Assembly (NCBI GenBank): GCA_021129875.1 | Contig: JAJOKK010000003.1 | Span: 1 to 6,960, forward strand | DNA length: 6,960 nucleotides | Origin: Candidatus Bipolaricaulota bacterium | Lineage (GTDB): Bacteria > Bipolaricaulota > Bipolaricaulia > UBA7950 > UBA9294 | Direction: 5' to 3' | Part shown: one piece after another, positions 6,908 through 6,960 of the stretch | How positions within the stretch are numbered: the first letter of the stretch is position 1 | How the letters are laid out: every line of letters begins with the position of its first letter | Notes under the pieces: model-generated | What the model was told of the DNA's origin: nothing | Seen by the model: only the letters and a program-made list of their open reading frames with translations | Database searches by the model: none | Position numbers and translations under genes: made by a program

Positions 6908-6960
6908 TTGAAGGCTCTATTGCTATTCACTGTTGTCGGCGCTGGATTATGCGATAAGGG
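6908..6960 (+). CDS. Possible start of a further gene, truncated by the window end
   Basis: A TTG two bases after the DUF4438 stop opens a frame that stays open to the window edge (17 complete codons). The predicted N-terminus is M-K-A followed by a hydrophobic stretch L-L-L-F-T-V-V-G-A-G-L-C. This could be a signal anchor, an imperfect lipobox (the residue before Cys is Leu, not Gly or Ala) or the buried first strand of an enzyme. No Shine-Dalgarno precedes it, so translation would depend on coupling to DUF4438. The true start could lie beyond the window. Too short to name. Confidence 0.3.
   Translation, partial: MKALLLFTVVGAGLCDK

Noticed and set aside
1..6960. CRISPR array, tRNA, rRNA, riboswitch or integrase attachment site
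   Set aside because: No regularly spaced repeats, tRNA-like cloverleaf, conserved rRNA stretch or recognisable riboswitch core (including a cobalamin B12 box before the rdhA-like gene) was found by reading the sequence.

Overview
The window reads as the chromosome of an uncultured or little-studied anaerobic bacterium with fairly high GC. The phylum cannot be fixed from sequence alone. The clues are a DUF4438 protein of the kind seen in Thermotogae and several candidate phyla, a soluble corrinoid/iron-sulfur protein related to reductive dehalogenases, and a long bacterial-type Lhr helicase. Bipolaricaulota/Acetothermia-like or Chloroflexi-like lineages would fit, but this is a low-confidence inference.

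Layout, all recognised genes on the + strand. (1) Positions 1-354 hold no intact gene. They contain a decayed 3' end of a REP-associated/IS200-like (Y1, COG1943) transposase, about 143-256, and an imperfect dyad at 293-310. (2) A consensus-like promoter (355-383) and a strong Shine-Dalgarno lead into a TTG-started reductive-dehalogenase-like gene (434-1432). It keeps the presumed catalytic Tyr/Asn/Arg trio and both [4Fe-4S] motifs, but has no Tat signal and stops eight residues after the last cluster cysteine. (3) After a 135-base spacer comes a full-length Lhr-extended ATP-dependent helicase (1568-5941). Its best start appears to be a leaderless ATG seven bases after a TAGAAT -10 box. (4) A 64-base spacer with its own promoter and Shine-Dalgarno precedes a complete DUF4438 gene (6006-6905). 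(5) Two bases after that stop, an open frame begins with TTG and runs off the window.

The three intact genes look like separate transcription units, each with its own -10 box of the form TAGA(A/C)T. No shared pathway is evident: Lhr belongs to DNA repair, the corrinoid protein to reductive redox chemistry, and DUF4438 has no established role. I do not see a convincing new multi-gene system. The items most worth checking are the shortened, Tat-less RdhA-like protein with an intact catalytic trio, and the apparently leaderless lhr.
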